From: Neptuniibacter sp. 1_MG-2023
GTDB lineage: Bacteria; Pseudomonadota; Gammaproteobacteria; Pseudomonadales; Balneatricaceae
Length of the DNA: 59,818 bases
Assembly (NCBI RefSeq): GCF_030547185.1
Contig: NZ_JAUOQR010000015.1
Location: forward strand, 1-59,818
Direction: 5' to 3'
Part shown: piece by piece, positions 10,208-19,748 of the stretch
Numbering within the stretch: position 1 is the stretch's first letter
How the letters are laid out: each line of letters opens with the position of its first letter
The notes under the pieces: generated by a model
Told to the model about the DNA's origin: nothing
What the model saw: only the letters and a program-made list of their open reading frames with translations
Databases searched by the model: none
Program-made: the position numbers and the translations under genes

Positions 10208-11554
10208 ATGACAAAGCGCTATTTTGGGACTGACGGTATTCGCGGTAGGGTTGGGCAGTTTCCAGTGACGCCAGACTTTGTTCTGAAGTTGGGTTGGGCG
10301 GCAGGTAAGGTCTTTGCTCGAGAGGGTTATAGTAAAATTTTGATCGGCAAAGATACGCGTATTTCCGGTTATATGTTTGAATCTGCTTTAGAGGCAGGTT
10401 TGTCTGCGGCGGGTGTGGATGTGCTGTTAACAGGCCCAATGCCTACACCGGCCGTCGCTTACTTAGCAAGAACCTTTCGTGCGGATGCGGGGATTGTGAT
10501 TAGTGCGTCTCATAATCCTTTTTATGATAACGGCATTAAATTCTTCTCATCTGAAGGGACAAAGCTACCCGATGATGTTGAGCAAGCGATAGAAGCGCAA
10601 ATGGATATAGCGATGACGACAGTGGATTCGTCTGAGCTGGGTAAAGCGAAAAGGATTGTTGATGCCGCTGGACGCTATATTGAATTTTGTAAAGCTACAG
10701 CGGGAGGCATCTCGCTAAAAGGATTAAAAATTATTTTAGACTGCGCAAATGGCGCAACTTACCATGTGGCTCCTTCTGTATTTACTGAATTAGGTGCAAA
10801 GGTTATTGAGATCGCATCCTCTCCAGATGGTTTGAATATAAATGAAAACTGTGGTGCTACAGAAACTGAACGTTTACGTACCGTTGTGTTGGCTGAAAAA
10901 GCGGATTTAGGTATAGCGTTGGATGGCGATGGTGATCGCGTCATCATGGTGGATCAGGATGGGCAGGAGGTTGATGGCGATGAGCTGTTATTTATTATCG
11001 CTGCCCAGATGCGCCGCGAAGGTGTATTCACCGGTGGCGTTGTCGGAACATTGATGAGTAATTTTGGACTCGAGCAGGCGTTCGCGCGTGAGAATATTCC
11101 ATTTATCAGAGCAAGTGTAGGCGATCGTTATGTCATGGAGCAGTTGTACCTGAATGACTGGATTTTAGGTGGAGAAAGCTCCGGACATATTGTTTGTCGT
11201 CACCTGACAACGACTGGAGATGGAACTGTTGCTGCGTTACAAGTACTAAAAGCTATTGTTGAAACCGGTAAAACTTTGGCCGAGCTGCGTCATGGTATGA
11301 CTAAAATGCCGCAAGTGATGATTAACGTGCGAGTGGCTCAAAAAGTTAATATTAATGAGATTGACAGTATTCAGCAGGCTGTTGTCAATGCAGAGAAAAA
11401 ACTCGGCGAGCGGGGACGCATTTTGTTGCGCCCTTCGGGTACAGAGCCTTTGGTTCGAGTCATGGTTGAAGGGGAAGATGCGGATGAAGTGGCTAATCTC
11501 TGTCAACAGCTCGCGACCGATGTTGAAAAAGCCTTGATGGAGCTTGAAACTTAA
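10208..11554 (+). CDS. glmM: Phosphoglucosamine mutase
   Basis: Interconverts glucosamine-6-phosphate and glucosamine-1-phosphate for UDP-GlcNAc, peptidoglycan and LPS. It has 448 residues with four phosphohexomutase domains. The phosphorylated serine is S101 in [12 protein letters not shown]. The metal loop is DGDGDR, the sugar-specificity loop is GGESSGH, and the phosphate-binding loop is [10 protein letters not shown]. The start ATG follows GAGGGAAGAAG. It is probably co-transcribed with folP. Confidence 0.97.
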   Translation: MTKRYFGTDGIRGRVGQFPVTPDFVLKLGWAAGKVFAREGYSKILIGKDTRISGYMFESALEAGLSAAGVDVLLTGPMPTPAVAYLARTFRADAGIVISASHNPFYDNGIKFFSSEGTKLPDDVEQAIEAQMDIAMTTVDSSELGKAKRIVDAAGRYIEFCKATAGGISLKGLKIILDCANGATYHVAPSVFTELGAKVIEIASSPDGLNINENCGATETERLRTVVLAEKADLGIALDGDGDRVIMVDQDGQEVDGDELLFIIAAQMRREGVFTGGVVGTLMSNFGLEQAFARENIPFIRASVGDRYVMEQLYLNDWILGGESSGHIVCRHLTTTGDGTVAALQVLKAIVETGKTLAELRHGMTKMPQVMINVRVAQKVNINEIDSIQQAVVNAEKKLGERGRILLRPSGTEPLVRVMVEGEDADEVANLCQQLATDVEKALMELET

Positions 11555-11599
11555 GTGTAAGCCAGTTAATATTTGCGCCTCTTGAAATAGGGGGTATTA

Positions 11600-12349
11600 A
11601 TGCGCAGAGCTTTAGTTGCCGGAAACTGGAAGATGAATGGCCGAACTGACTTCATTAATAAATTAATGAATGAGTTAGTTTCTGGTATTCAAACTTCAGC
11701 CGTTGATGTGCTAGTGTGTCCGCCTGCGATATACCTATCCCAAGTGAAGTCGCTGTCAGGTTCGTTCATTGCTGTGGGTGCACAGAATGTGAGCGAAAAC
11801 CCAGACGGGGCTTTTACGGGCGAAATTTCACTGCCGATGTTGAGTGACTTAGGATGTGAGTATGTGATCCTAGGACATTCGGAACGTCGCAGTCTGTATG
11901 CAGAAACTGATTTAGTGGTTGCTGATAAGTTTATCGCAACAGTGGCTGCAGGGTTAAAGCCTATTCTTTGTGTAGGTGAAACTCTTGAAGAACGAGAGCA
12001 AGGTAAGACACTTGATGTTGTTGGACGTCAGTTAAAGGCAGTAATTGATGCTGCTGGAATTGATAAGTTTGCGGATGCTGTTATTGCCTATGAGCCTGTA
12101 TGGGCAATAGGTACAGGTAAAACCGCGACATCTGAACAAGCGCAAGATGTACATGCTGCAATTCGCGCAATGATCGCAGAGTATGATGCAAAAACTGCAT
12201 CAGCTACCCGTATCTTATACGGTGGTAGTGTCAATGCGGGAAATGCTGCAGAGTTGTTCGCGAACGATGACGTTGATGGAGGGCTAGTAGGTGGAGCCTC
12301 TCTTAAAGCAAATGATTTTATTGCCATCTGCCATGCGGCAGGTGCATAA
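11600..12349 (+). CDS. tpiA: Triosephosphate isomerase
   Basis: Interconverts dihydroxyacetone phosphate and glyceraldehyde-3-phosphate in glycolysis and gluconeogenesis. It has 249 residues as a TIM barrel. K11 in AGNWKMNG, electrophile H93 in ILGHSERR and base E165 in YEPVWAIGTGKTA are all present, as is the phosphate loop YGGSVNAGN. secG starts 15 bases after the stop; glmM-tpiA-secG is a standard order in this group. Confidence 0.97.
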   Translation: MRRALVAGNWKMNGRTDFINKLMNELVSGIQTSAVDVLVCPPAIYLSQVKSLSGSFIAVGAQNVSENPDGAFTGEISLPMLSDLGCEYVILGHSERRSLYAETDLVVADKFIATVAAGLKPILCVGETLEEREQGKTLDVVGRQLKAVIDAAGIDKFADAVIAYEPVWAIGTGKTATSEQAQDVHAAIRAMIAEYDAKTASATRILYGGSVNAGNAAELFANDDVDGGLVGGASLKANDFIAICHAAGA

Positions 12350-12364
12350 ATAGACGGTTAAACA

Positions 12365-12745
12365 ATGGAAACAGTAGTTCTGATTATTCATGTGTTGTTA
12401 GCAGCGGCTGTAATTGGTCTGATTTTGCTGCAACAGGGCAAAGGCGCTGAAGCAGGTGCCTCTTTCGGTGCAGGCGCTTCCCAGACTGTTTTCGGTAGTA
12501 CGGGTAGTGGTAACTTTCTGTCTCGTATGACGGGTATTGTTGCTGCAGGCATTTTTGTAACAAGCTTTATCTTAGCTATCTATGCTAAAGAGAAAGCAGA
12601 ATCTATTGGTGACGCGGGAATCCCAGCAGCTACGGTTGTTGAGAGTCAAGCCCCTGTGCTACCTGCTGAGCCTCAGCTTCCTGCTTTGGAAGAGGAAGGA
12701 AAGGTTGTAGCGCCTGTTGAGTCAGATATTCCAAAAGCTGACTAA
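12365..12745 (+). CDS. secG: Preprotein translocase subunit SecG
   Basis: Accessory subunit of the SecYEG channel in the inner membrane. It has 126 residues with two membrane segments (about 3-22 and 56-74) joined by a Gly/Ala-rich loop with the family signature GASFGAGASQTVFGS. The C-terminal tail is Pro/Glu-rich and poorly conserved. It is followed after 19 bases by tRNA-Leu, the same secG-leuU neighbourhood as in Escherichia coli. Confidence 0.95.
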   Translation: METVVLIIHVLLAAAVIGLILLQQGKGAEAGASFGAGASQTVFGSTGSGNFLSRMTGIVAAGIFVTSFILAIYAKEKAESIGDAGIPAATVVESQAPVLPAEPQLPALEEEGKVVAPVESDIPKAD

Positions 12746-12764
12746 TGGGTCGTAAAGGTTTGAT

Positions 12765-12851
12765 GCCCAAGTGGTGGAATTGGTAGACACGCTACCTTGA
12801 GGGGGTAGTGGCCGTCAGGCCGTGCCGGTTCAAGTCCGGCCTTGGGCACCA
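12765..12851 (+). tRNA. leuU: tRNA-Leu (anticodon GAG)
   Basis: Class II tRNA of 87 bases with encoded CCA. The acceptor GCCCAAG pairs with CTTGGGC. The anticodon stem is CTACC/GGTAG around TTGAGGG, giving GAG, which reads CUC and CUU. A long variable arm (TGGCCGTCAGGCCG region) and the T-loop GGTTCAAGTCC are present. Confidence 0.97.
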
Positions 12852-12901
12852 TTAATCTTGATTAAGGTCGCTGGTACATATACAATTTGCACCAGTTTTG
12901 A

Positions 12902-12978
<77 letters not shown>

Positions 12979-12995
12979 ACCTTATTTAGCGTAAG

Positions 12996-13016
12996 GCCCC
13001 TTTTTAGGGGCTTTTT
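12996..13016 (+). terminator. Terminator after the tRNA genes
   Basis: GCCCCT pairs with AGGGGC around TTTT, followed by five Ts. It ends the secG-tRNA transcript. Confidence 0.88.
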
Positions 13017-13027
13017 CGTCAGTGAAT

Positions 13028-13053
13028 TACAGTATAAGAATATCTATACTGTA
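13028..13053 (+). repeat. Inverted repeat between the tRNA terminator and rimP
   Basis: TACAGTATA and TATACTGTA form a perfect 9-bp inverted repeat with an 8-base spacer. It is AT-rich and has no U-tract, so it may be an operator or an RNA stem rather than a terminator. Confidence 0.5.
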
Positions 13054-13060
13054 GGTCGGG

Positions 13061-13084
13061 AATGGGTCATTAGACCCATTTTTT
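13061..13084 (+). terminator. Second terminator or attenuator upstream of rimP
   Basis: AATGGGTC pairs perfectly with GACCCATT around ATTA, followed by a T run. It lies about 85 bases before rimP. It is either a back-up terminator for the tRNA transcript or an attenuator in the leader of the nusA operon. Confidence 0.8.
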
Positions 13085-13167
13085 GTTTGTGAAATTTGTA
13101 AATGCTTTAGTTAACTTATTGAAATATAAGAAATAAGCGTTTAAGTGTTAGTACGGGTGGGTTGTTC

Positions 13168-13623
13168 GTGTCAGCGAAAATGAAACTGTTACAAGAGTTA
13201 ATTGAACCGTCAGTAATTGCGTTGGGGGTTGAGCTCTGGGGTATTGAGTTTCTCTCACAGGGAAAACACAGCACTTTAAGGGTGTACATTGATTCTGAAA
13301 ATGGCATTAGCGTAGATGACTGCGCAAAGGTAAGTCATCAGATCAGTGGAATTATGGATGTTGAAGATCCGATAGCAGGAAATTATACCTTAGAGGTATC
13401 GTCGCCTGGTGTGGATCGTCCGTTATTTACTTTAGAACAGTTTGCGGCCTATGCCGGTTCTCATATCCAGCTGCGTTTGCGCATAGCATATGAAGGGCGT
13501 CGTAAGTTCAAAGGTATTTTAAATGGTATTGAAGGCGACGACATACTTGTCGTTGTTGATGATGAAGAATATATGCTGCCGATTGAGTATATCGATCGGG
13601 CAAACATTATCCCTCAGTTCTAA
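13168..13623 (+). CDS. rimP: Ribosome maturation factor RimP
   Basis: Needed for 30S subunit assembly. It has 151 residues, the usual length. The N-terminal alpha/beta domain shows [20 protein letters not shown] and the [10 protein letters not shown] signature; the C-terminal SH3-like domain carries [14 protein letters not shown]. The frame opens at TTG 13162, but GTG 13168 has GGGTGGG six bases upstream and gives [12 protein letters not shown], so I chose it. First gene of rimP-nusA-infB-rbfA-truB. Confidence 0.94.
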   Translation: MSAKMKLLQELIEPSVIALGVELWGIEFLSQGKHSTLRVYIDSENGISVDDCAKVSHQISGIMDVEDPIAGNYTLEVSSPGVDRPLFTLEQFAAYAGSHIQLRLRIAYEGRRKFKGILNGIEGDDILVVVDDEEYMLPIEYIDRANIIPQF

Positions 13624-13656
13624 ATATAGAATTGGGGTCTTGGGTGAGGCAGAGGC

Positions 13657-15147
13657 ATGAATAAAGAGATTCTGTTGGTAGCAGAAGCAGTTTCTAACGA
13701 AAAAGAAGTTCCGAAAGAAGTTATTTTCGAAGCTATCGAAGTTGCATTGGCAACGGCGACAAAAAAACGTTATGACGAAGAAGCTGATATTCGCGTAGTA
13801 ATTGATCGCGCAACAGGCGATTACGAAACATTCCGTCGTTGGTTAGTTGTAACCAACGAGGTTGTACCTGCACTAGGTACAGAGTTAACAATGCAGGAAG
13901 CTGAAGAGATTGATACAGCGCTGCAGCCAGGTGATATCCACGAAGAGCAGGTTGAATCTGTTAAGTTTGGTCGTATTGCGGCACAAACGGCTAAACAAGT
14001 TATCGTACAGAAAGTGCGTGAAGCTGAAAGAGCAAAAGTGGTTGAACTCTATCGTGATCGCCAAGGTGAGTTGATCTCGGGCAGTGTCAAAAAAGTTACA
14101 CGCGATAATATTATAGTGGACTTAGGTAACAACGCTGAAGCGTTGCTACCACGTGACCAGTTGATTCAGCGTGAAACATTCCGCATGGGTGATCGTGTTC
14201 GTGCTGTTTTACTTGAAGTTCGCTCTGAAGGTCGCGGGCCTCAGTTAATTATGAGCCGTGCGTGCAACGAGATGTTGATTGAGTTGTTTCGTATTGAAGT
14301 GCCTGAAATTTCGGAAGAGGTTATCGAGATTCGAGCTGCTTCCCGTGATTTAGGTTCCCGTGCGAAAATTGCTGTAAAAACAAATGATGGCCGTATCGAT
14401 CCGGTTGGTGCTTGTGTTGGTATGCGAGGTTCTCGTGTGCAAGCTGTATCAAATGAATTGAACGGTGAGCGTGTTGATATTGTGTTGTGGGATGATAATC
14501 CTGCACAGTTAGTGATTAACGCAATGGCGCCTGCTGAAGTTGCATCGATTGTCCTAGATGAAGAAACTCATTCTATGGATGTTGCTGTTGCAAGTGAAAA
14601 TCTTGCTATGGCTATTGGTCGTAACGGACAAAATGTACGTTTGGCATCTGAGCTAACTGGCTGGGAACTTAACGTCATGACTGAAGAGGATGCACAGAAT
14701 AAGCATCAATCTGAAGTTGGTTCTGTCATTGGTCAGTTTGTTGATCATCTTGATGTGGACGAAGACGTTGCAGAAGTATTAGTTGGCGAAGGCTTCACTA
14801 CACTGGAAGAGGTTGCTTATGTTCCAGTTGATGAGATGCTTGAAATTGATGGATTCGATGAAGATATCGTCAATGAGCTGCGCAAACGTGCTAAAGACGC
14901 ACTGCTTAACTTGGCAATAGCCAATGAAGAGCAACTGGATAAAGCAGAACCCGCTGCAGATCTTCTTGAGATGGAGGGAATGGATAAGCATTTAGCTTTC
15001 ATTCTTGCTGCTCAAGGCATCATTACGATGGAAGATTTGGCGGAACAATCTATTGATGATTTGATAGATATCGAAGACCTGGACGAAGAACGAGCCGCAT
15101 CGTTAATCATGACTGCTCGTGCTCCATGGTTTGCAGAAGAAGAGTAA
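13657..15147 (+). CDS. nusA: Transcription termination/antitermination factor NusA
   Basis: Binds RNA polymerase and nascent RNA; modulates pausing, termination and antitermination. It has 496 residues. The order is the N-terminal RNAP-binding domain, S1 (about 130-200), KH1 and KH2 ([15 protein letters not shown] and [12 protein letters not shown]), then two C-terminal acidic repeats ([15 protein letters not shown] and [15 protein letters not shown]), as in enterobacterial NusA. The start follows a GAGGCAGAGG stretch. Confidence 0.97.
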   Translation: MNKEILLVAEAVSNEKEVPKEVIFEAIEVALATATKKRYDEEADIRVVIDRATGDYETFRRWLVVTNEVVPALGTELTMQEAEEIDTALQPGDIHEEQVESVKFGRIAAQTAKQVIVQKVREAERAKVVELYRDRQGELISGSVKKVTRDNIIVDLGNNAEALLPRDQLIQRETFRMGDRVRAVLLEVRSEGRGPQLIMSRACNEMLIELFRIEVPEISEEVIEIRAASRDLGSRAKIAVKTNDGRIDPVGACVGMRGSRVQAVSNELNGERVDIVLWDDNPAQLVINAMAPAEVASIVLDEETHSMDVAVASENLAMAIGRNGQNVRLASELTGWELNVMTEEDAQNKHQSEVGSVIGQFVDHLDVDEDVAEVLVGEGFTTLEEVAYVPVDEMLEIDGFDEDIVNELRKRAKDALLNLAIANEEQLDKAEPAADLLEMEGMDKHLAFILAAQGIITMEDLAEQSIDDLIDIEDLDEERAASLIMTARAPWFAEEE

Positions 15148-15174
15148 GGTTAACGGAAGAGGAGCCCCTTAATA

Positions 15175-17736
15175 ATGGCCGAAGTAACAGTAAAGCAACT
15201 CGCCGAAATGGTTGGTGTTTCCGTTGATCGTTTGCTCGAGCAAATGAAGGAAGCAGGTATATCTGGTAAGAATGTTGGCGCTGAAGTATCTGAATCAGAG
15301 CGTCAAACATTGCTGAATCATCTTAAGCGTAGTCACGGTGAAGATGCAGCAGATGGTGAACCAAAGAAAATCACTTTAAAGCGTAAAACTACATCTCAGC
15401 TTAAAGTGTCAGGTTCATCAGGTAAGAAGAAAACAGTTAATGTAGAAGTACGTAAAAAGCGTACCTATGTGAAACGCTCAGAAGTTGAAGGTGGTGATGA
15501 GCCAACTGAAACAGTTGACGAAGCTGCATTAGAAGCTCAGAAAGCTGAAGAATTGCGTTTAGAAGAAGAGCGTAAGCAGCAGGAAGCGAAAGAACAAGCT
15601 GCACGCGAAGCGGCTGAAGCAGAAGCTGCTAAAGAACGTGAAACTAAGCAAGAGCAGAGCCGAGAGCAAGAAGAAGTTGATGTTCAGCGTAAGCAGAAAG
15701 AAGCTGAAGAAGCGGCTCGTTTAAAACGTGAAGAGGAAGAAGAAGCTCGCCGTCGTAAGGCTGAAGCTGAAGCTGAAGCACGCTTTAAAGCACAAGAACA
15801 AGCTAAGAAGAAAGAGCCAGCGTCACAAGATAATCGTCGCGGTAAAGGCAAAAATAACCGTGGTGATAATCGTAACGATAACCGTCGAGGCGGGAAAATT
15901 AGCCGTAATCGCGGTAAAAATGGTCGTCCTCTTTCTAACAAGCCAAACGAACATGGCTTTAAAGAACCAACAACTCAGCAAGTCATTGATGTAACTGTTC
16001 CTGAAAGTATTACTGTTGCAGAATTAGCGAAGAAAATGAACGTTAAAGCTGCAGAAGTGATCAAGGTTATGTTTGGTATGGGCGCTATGGCGACTATTAA
16101 CCAAGTGATTGACCAAGAAACAGGTATGCTTGTTGTAGAAGAGATGGGTCATACGCCAATCGCACTTCAAGAGAATGCGGTTGAAGAAGCGTTGATGGAA
16201 AGTATTCAAGCAATGCAGGGTGAGCAGGAAAGTCGCGCACCGGTTGTTACTGTTATGGGTCACGTTGACCATGGTAAAACATCATTGTTGGACTATATAC
16301 GTTCATCACGTGTAGCTTCCGGTGAGTCCGGCGGTATTACGCAGCACATTGGTGCTTATCATGTAGAAACAGATAATGGCATGGTTACTTTCTTAGATAC
16401 ACCGGGACATGCTGCTTTTACAGCGATGCGTGCGCGTGGTGCTTCTGTAACTGATATCGTTATTCTTGTTGTGGCTGCTGATGATGGTGTAATGCCTCAG
16501 ACTGAAGAAGCGGTACAGCATGCTAAAGCTGCGGGTGTACCACTCGTTGTTGCGGTTAATAAAATTGATAAAGAGCAAGCTGATCCTGATCGTGTTAAGA
16601 ATGAACTTGCAGCACTGGATGTTATCCCTGAAGAGTGGGGTGGTGAAAATCAGTTTGTAAGTGTATCGGCTAAAACAGGCCAAGGTATTGATGAGTTATT
16701 AGATGCAGTGTTACTGCAATCTGAAATTCTTGAACTAACTGCAGTGCCTAAGGCTCCAGCTCAAGGTGTAGTTGTTGAGTCCCGTCTTGATAAAGGCCGT
16801 GGTCCAGTTGCAACGGTACTGATCCAAAACGGAACCTTGGAAAAAGGTGATATCGTTCTTGCCGGTCTACATTATGGTCGTATTCGTGCGATGCTGGATG
16901 AAAATGGTAAGCCTATTCATGGTGCAGGTCCTGCTATCCCGGTTGAGATTCAAGGCCTAGATGGTACGCCTAATGCCGGTGATGAATTCACTGTTGTTAG
17001 CAGCGAGAAGAAAGCGCGTGAGATTGCACTGTTCCGTCAAGGTAAATACCGTGATGTGAAATTGGCCCGCCAGCAGAAATCTAAACTAGAAAACTTGTTT
17101 GCTAACATGCAAGCCGGTGATGTTAAAACTTTCAATATTGTCCTTAAAACAGACGTACGTGGTTCATTGGAAGCGCTAACTCACGCATTGGAAGATCTAT
17201 CTACCGATGAAGTAAAAGTGAATATCGTTTCTGGCGGTGTTGGTGGTATTGCTGAGACTGATGCTAACCTTGCGGTTACAGCATCTGCATTGATGGTTGG
17301 TTTCAACGTCCGTGCTGATCAGCAGGCTCGTCAGGTAATGGAACGTGAAGGCATCGAACTTCGTTACTACAGCGTAATCTACGATATTATTGATGACGTT
17401 AAGCAGGCGATGGGCGGTCTTCTTTCTCCTGAATACCGTGAAGAGATCGTTGGTATTGCTGAAGTACGTGATGTATTTAAAGCACCTAAGATTGGTCTTG
17501 TGGCTGGTTGTATGGTTACTGAAGGTACAGTTTTCCGTAACAAGCGTATTCGTGTACTGCGTGACAACGTGGTTATCTATGAGGGCGAATTAGAATCTCT
17601 ACGTCGCTTTAAAGATAACGTAAACGAAGTTCGTCAGGGTATGGAATGTGGTATCGGCGTTAAGAACTATAACGACGTTAAAGTAGGAGACCAGATTGAG
17701 GTCTTCGACACAGTCGAAGTTCAACGTACACTTTAA
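15175..17736 (+). CDS. infB: Translation initiation factor IF-2
   Basis: GTPase that brings fMet-tRNA to the 30S subunit and promotes 50S joining. It has 853 residues. An N-terminal IF2N domain is followed by a long charged region (about 95-260) of Glu/Ala/Lys and Arg/Asn/Gly repeats, then a second IF2N and the G domain: G1 GHVDHGKTS at about residue 362, G3 DTPGH, G4 NKID. The charged region has a biased composition that produces spurious antisense frames. It is preceded by GGAAGAGGAG. Confidence 0.98.
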   Translation: MAEVTVKQLAEMVGVSVDRLLEQMKEAGISGKNVGAEVSESERQTLLNHLKRSHGEDAADGEPKKITLKRKTTSQLKVSGSSGKKKTVNVEVRKKRTYVKRSEVEGGDEPTETVDEAALEAQKAEELRLEEERKQQEAKEQAAREAAEAEAAKERETKQEQSREQEEVDVQRKQKEAEEAARLKREEEEEARRRKAEAEAEARFKAQEQAKKKEPASQDNRRGKGKNNRGDNRNDNRRGGKISRNRGKNGRPLSNKPNEHGFKEPTTQQVIDVTVPESITVAELAKKMNVKAAEVIKVMFGMGAMATINQVIDQETGMLVVEEMGHTPIALQENAVEEALMESIQAMQGEQESRAPVVTVMGHVDHGKTSLLDYIRSSRVASGESGGITQHIGAYHVETDNGMVTFLDTPGHAAFTAMRARGASVTDIVILVVAADDGVMPQTEEAVQHAKAAGVPLVVAVNKIDKEQADPDRVKNELAALDVIPEEWGGENQFVSVSAKTGQGIDELLDAVLLQSEILELTAVPKAPAQGVVVESRLDKGRGPVATVLIQNGTLEKGDIVLAGLHYGRIRAMLDENGKPIHGAGPAIPVEIQGLDGTPNAGDEFTVVSSEKKAREIALFRQGKYRDVKLARQQKSKLENLFANMQAGDVKTFNIVLKTDVRGSLEALTHALEDLSTDEVKVNIVSGGVGGIAETDANLAVTASALMVGFNVRADQQARQVMEREGIELRYYSVIYDIIDDVKQAMGGLLSPEYREEIVGIAEVRDVFKAPKIGLVAGCMVTEGTVFRNKRIRVLRDNVVIYEGELESLRRFKDNVNEVRQGMECGIGVKNYNDVKVGDQIEVFDTVEVQRTL

Positions 17737-17753
17737 GGTAATAGATAACCTTT

Positions 17754-18155
17754 ATGGCACGCGATTATAGTCGTACATCAAGGATTGCGGACCAGCTCCA
17801 ACGTGAGCTGGCCCAGCTTATCCAGTTAGAAATTAAAGATCCTCGTCTTGGTATGGTGACAGTAAGCTATGCCAAGGTGAGTAAAGATCTTGGCTACGCT
17901 GATGTTTACATCACTGTTTTACCGCTTAATGGTAAAGATGAAGATGAAGCAATAGTTGATTCACTAAAAGTGCTTAATAATGCGGCCGGTTTCCTAAGAG
18001 GGGCGCTGGCTAAACAAGTTAAGTTACGAGTGATGCCGCAGTTGCGTTTCCATTTCGATGAAACTATCGAACGTGGTCGTCACTTGCATCATCTGATTGA
18101 GGCCGCAGTGCGCCAAGAAAATCAGAATTCAAATAACGACACCGACGGAGAGTAA
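17754..18155 (+). CDS. rbfA: Ribosome-binding factor A
   Basis: Cold-shock 30S maturation factor with a KH fold. It has 133 residues. The family pattern is clear: RTSRIADQLQRELAQLI, DPRLGMVTVSYAKVSKDLGYA and VMPQLRFHFDETIERG. The Asn/Asp-rich tail is typical. It lies 17 bases after infB and 3 bases before truB, so it is in the same operon. Confidence 0.97.
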   Translation: MARDYSRTSRIADQLQRELAQLIQLEIKDPRLGMVTVSYAKVSKDLGYADVYITVLPLNGKDEDEAIVDSLKVLNNAAGFLRGALAKQVKLRVMPQLRFHFDETIERGRHLHHLIEAAVRQENQNSNNDTDGE

Positions 18156-18158
18156 TGC

Positions 18159-19142
18159 GTGGGTCGTCGTAGAAACCGAGGCCGGGCGGTCGACGGTGTA
18201 TTTCTGTTAAATAAACCGCCAGGTATCTCTTCTAATTTTGCTCTTCAACAAGTGCGTCGTCTATATGGTGCCGCTAAAGGTGGGCATACAGGCGCGCTAG
18301 ATCCTCTGGCAACCGGTATGCTTCCTATCTGTTTAGGTGAAGCGACAAAGTTTTCACAGCATCTGTTAGATTCAGATAAACGCTACATAACCACCGCAAA
18401 GCTAGGGATAAGAACAGACTCTAGTGATGCTGATGGCGTGGTTGTTGAAGAAAAACCTGTACCAGAAAATCTAACCGAAGCACAGATTGAGCAGTTTCTC
18501 GTCGAGCATTTTAGCGGCGAAATAGAACAAGTGCCGTCCATGTTTTCTGCGCTAAAGCATCAAGGCCAGCCTTTATATAAACTGGCACGCCAAGGGATCA
18601 AGATAGAAGTTAAGCCGCGTAAGGTCATTATCCACGAGATAAAAATGACGGCCTTTCGAGGTGATGAAATTGATCTTGAAGTGTATTGCTCAAAAGGGAC
18701 TTACATCCGTTCAATTGTCGAAGATCTAGGCCACCTTATAGGCTGTGGAGCCCATGTAAAAATGCTGCATCGAAAAGATGTCGGCGCATTTACAGCGGAC
18801 CAGATGATGACATTGGATGAGCTGCGTCAAAATGTACCGGAAAATGCCGATGAAGAGGCCCTAAAGGGCATACAATTTGAGCTAGATAAGCTATTATTGC
18901 CAGCGTGGGCAGCAGTGGCTGATTTGCCAGCTGTGCAACTTGATCCCTCCCAGTCGAAACTTTTGCTTCATGGTCATCATGTGTTATCGAATGAAGCACA
19001 AAAATATGAGACGGGTGGTTTGGTGCGTTTATTTGCATCTGCAACTGAGGTAGACCCCGAGCGTTTTTTGGGTGTTGCTGAGGTTAGCGATGAAGGAGCA
19101 TTTAAGCCTAAACGGCTTATTTGTACTGAAAACGACCAATAG
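18159..19142 (+). CDS. truB: tRNA pseudouridine-55 synthase TruB
   Basis: Makes pseudouridine 55 in the T-loop of tRNAs. It has 327 residues. The catalytic aspartate is D48 in GGHTGALDPLATGMLP. KPPGISSNFALQQVR and the RNA-contacting CSKGTYIRSIVEDLG are visible; a C-terminal PUA-like region follows. The start is GTG; the overlapping ATG at 18155 meets a stop after five codons, so GTG with GGAG eight bases upstream is the start. Confidence 0.96.
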   Translation: MGRRRNRGRAVDGVFLLNKPPGISSNFALQQVRRLYGAAKGGHTGALDPLATGMLPICLGEATKFSQHLLDSDKRYITTAKLGIRTDSSDADGVVVEEKPVPENLTEAQIEQFLVEHFSGEIEQVPSMFSALKHQGQPLYKLARQGIKIEVKPRKVIIHEIKMTAFRGDEIDLEVYCSKGTYIRSIVEDLGHLIGCGAHVKMLHRKDVGAFTADQMMTLDELRQNVPENADEEALKGIQFELDKLLLPAWAAVADLPAVQLDPSQSKLLLHGHHVLSNEAQKYETGGLVRLFASATEVDPERFLGVAEVSDEGAFKPKRLICTENDQ

Positions 19143-19203
19143 TACTAATTAAATAGAATTTTTTAGGTGTCTAAAGAGGCCTAAATAATGTGGCGTTGTA
19201 CTG

Positions 19204-19268
19204 AAAATATGCTCGGTGCATCGTTTCTTTCAAATCCAGCGGCTAAATAACAGCCGTGTGCATATTTT
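19204..19268 (+). promoter_or_regulatory. Structured rpsO leader (candidate S15 autoregulatory site)
   Basis: AAAATATGC (19204-19212) pairs perfectly with GCATATTTT (19260-19268) and encloses a smaller GGCT/AGCC hairpin. The closing arm ends four bases before the AGGAG of rpsO. The placement fits translational control by S15 as known in Escherichia coli, though the fold need not be the same. Confidence 0.45.
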
Positions 19269-19283
19269 TTTAGGAGAATGAAA

Positions 19284-19553
19284 ATGGCATTAACTGCTGA
19301 AAATAAAGCGGCAATCGTTGCAGATTTCGCTCGCGCTGAAGGCGATACTGGTTCCCCAGAAGTTCAGGTAGCTTTGCTAACTGCTAACATCGAAGGCTTA
19401 CAGGGTCACTTCAAAGTGAACAAGCATGACCATCACTCTCGTCGCGGTCTAATCCGCATGGTAAACCAGCGTCGTAAATTGCTGGATTACTTGAAAGGTA
19501 AAGATGCAGATCGTTACCTAGAGTTGATCAAGCGTCTTGGTCTACGTCGCTAA
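19284..19553 (+). CDS. rpsO: 30S ribosomal protein S15
   Basis: Primary 16S rRNA-binding protein of the small subunit platform; contacts the 50S subunit in bridge B4. It has 89 residues, as in Escherichia coli. The helices carry [29 protein letters not shown] and [10 protein letters not shown]. An ATG two codons upstream (19278) is too close to AGGAG (19272-19276); the ATG at 19284 has seven-base spacing and gives the conserved MALTAEN start. Confidence 0.97.
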   Translation: MALTAENKAAIVADFARAEGDTGSPEVQVALLTANIEGLQGHFKVNKHDHHSRRGLIRMVNQRRKLLDYLKGKDADRYLELIKRLGLRR

Positions 19554-19568
19554 GTTAGTGTAAGTTTC

Positions 19569-19599
19569 TCAGGGCCATACATTGTATGGCCCTGATTTT
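19569..19599 (+). terminator. Terminator after rpsO
   Basis: TCAGGGCCATAC pairs perfectly with GTATGGCCCTGA around ATT, followed by TTTTAT. In Escherichia coli a comparable terminator separates rpsO from pnp and allows partial read-through. Confidence 0.88.
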
Positions 19600-19612
19600 A
19601 TCTGAGGCAGTA

Positions 19613-19714
19613 AAGTAGTTAACAATTTCATCCCGCCTGTACTTCAATACACTTTTGGTTTTTATATAAAGAGTTTATTGAAGTACTGGCACTACTTAGG
19701 TATGGATGTTAACT
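19613..19714 (+). promoter_or_regulatory. pnp leader with long nested stem (candidate RNase III/PNPase autoregulation site)
   Basis: GTACTTCAATA (19639-19649) pairs perfectly with TATTGAAGTAC (19676-19686), extended by two C-G pairs beyond a T-T mismatch. Outside it, AAGTAGT pairs with ACTACTT (19691-19697), or alternatively AGTTAACA (19617-19624) with TGTTAACT (19707-19714). The pnp leader of Escherichia coli has a long stem cut by RNase III as the first step of PNPase autocontrol. Confidence 0.6.
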
Positions 19715-19748
19715 CGCTGCGACCTCATCCAATTTTAAGGAAATTATT

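Noticed and set aside
15684-15994. Open frames on both strands within infB
   Set aside because: They result from the repetitive GAA/GCT/CGT-rich linker of IF-2.
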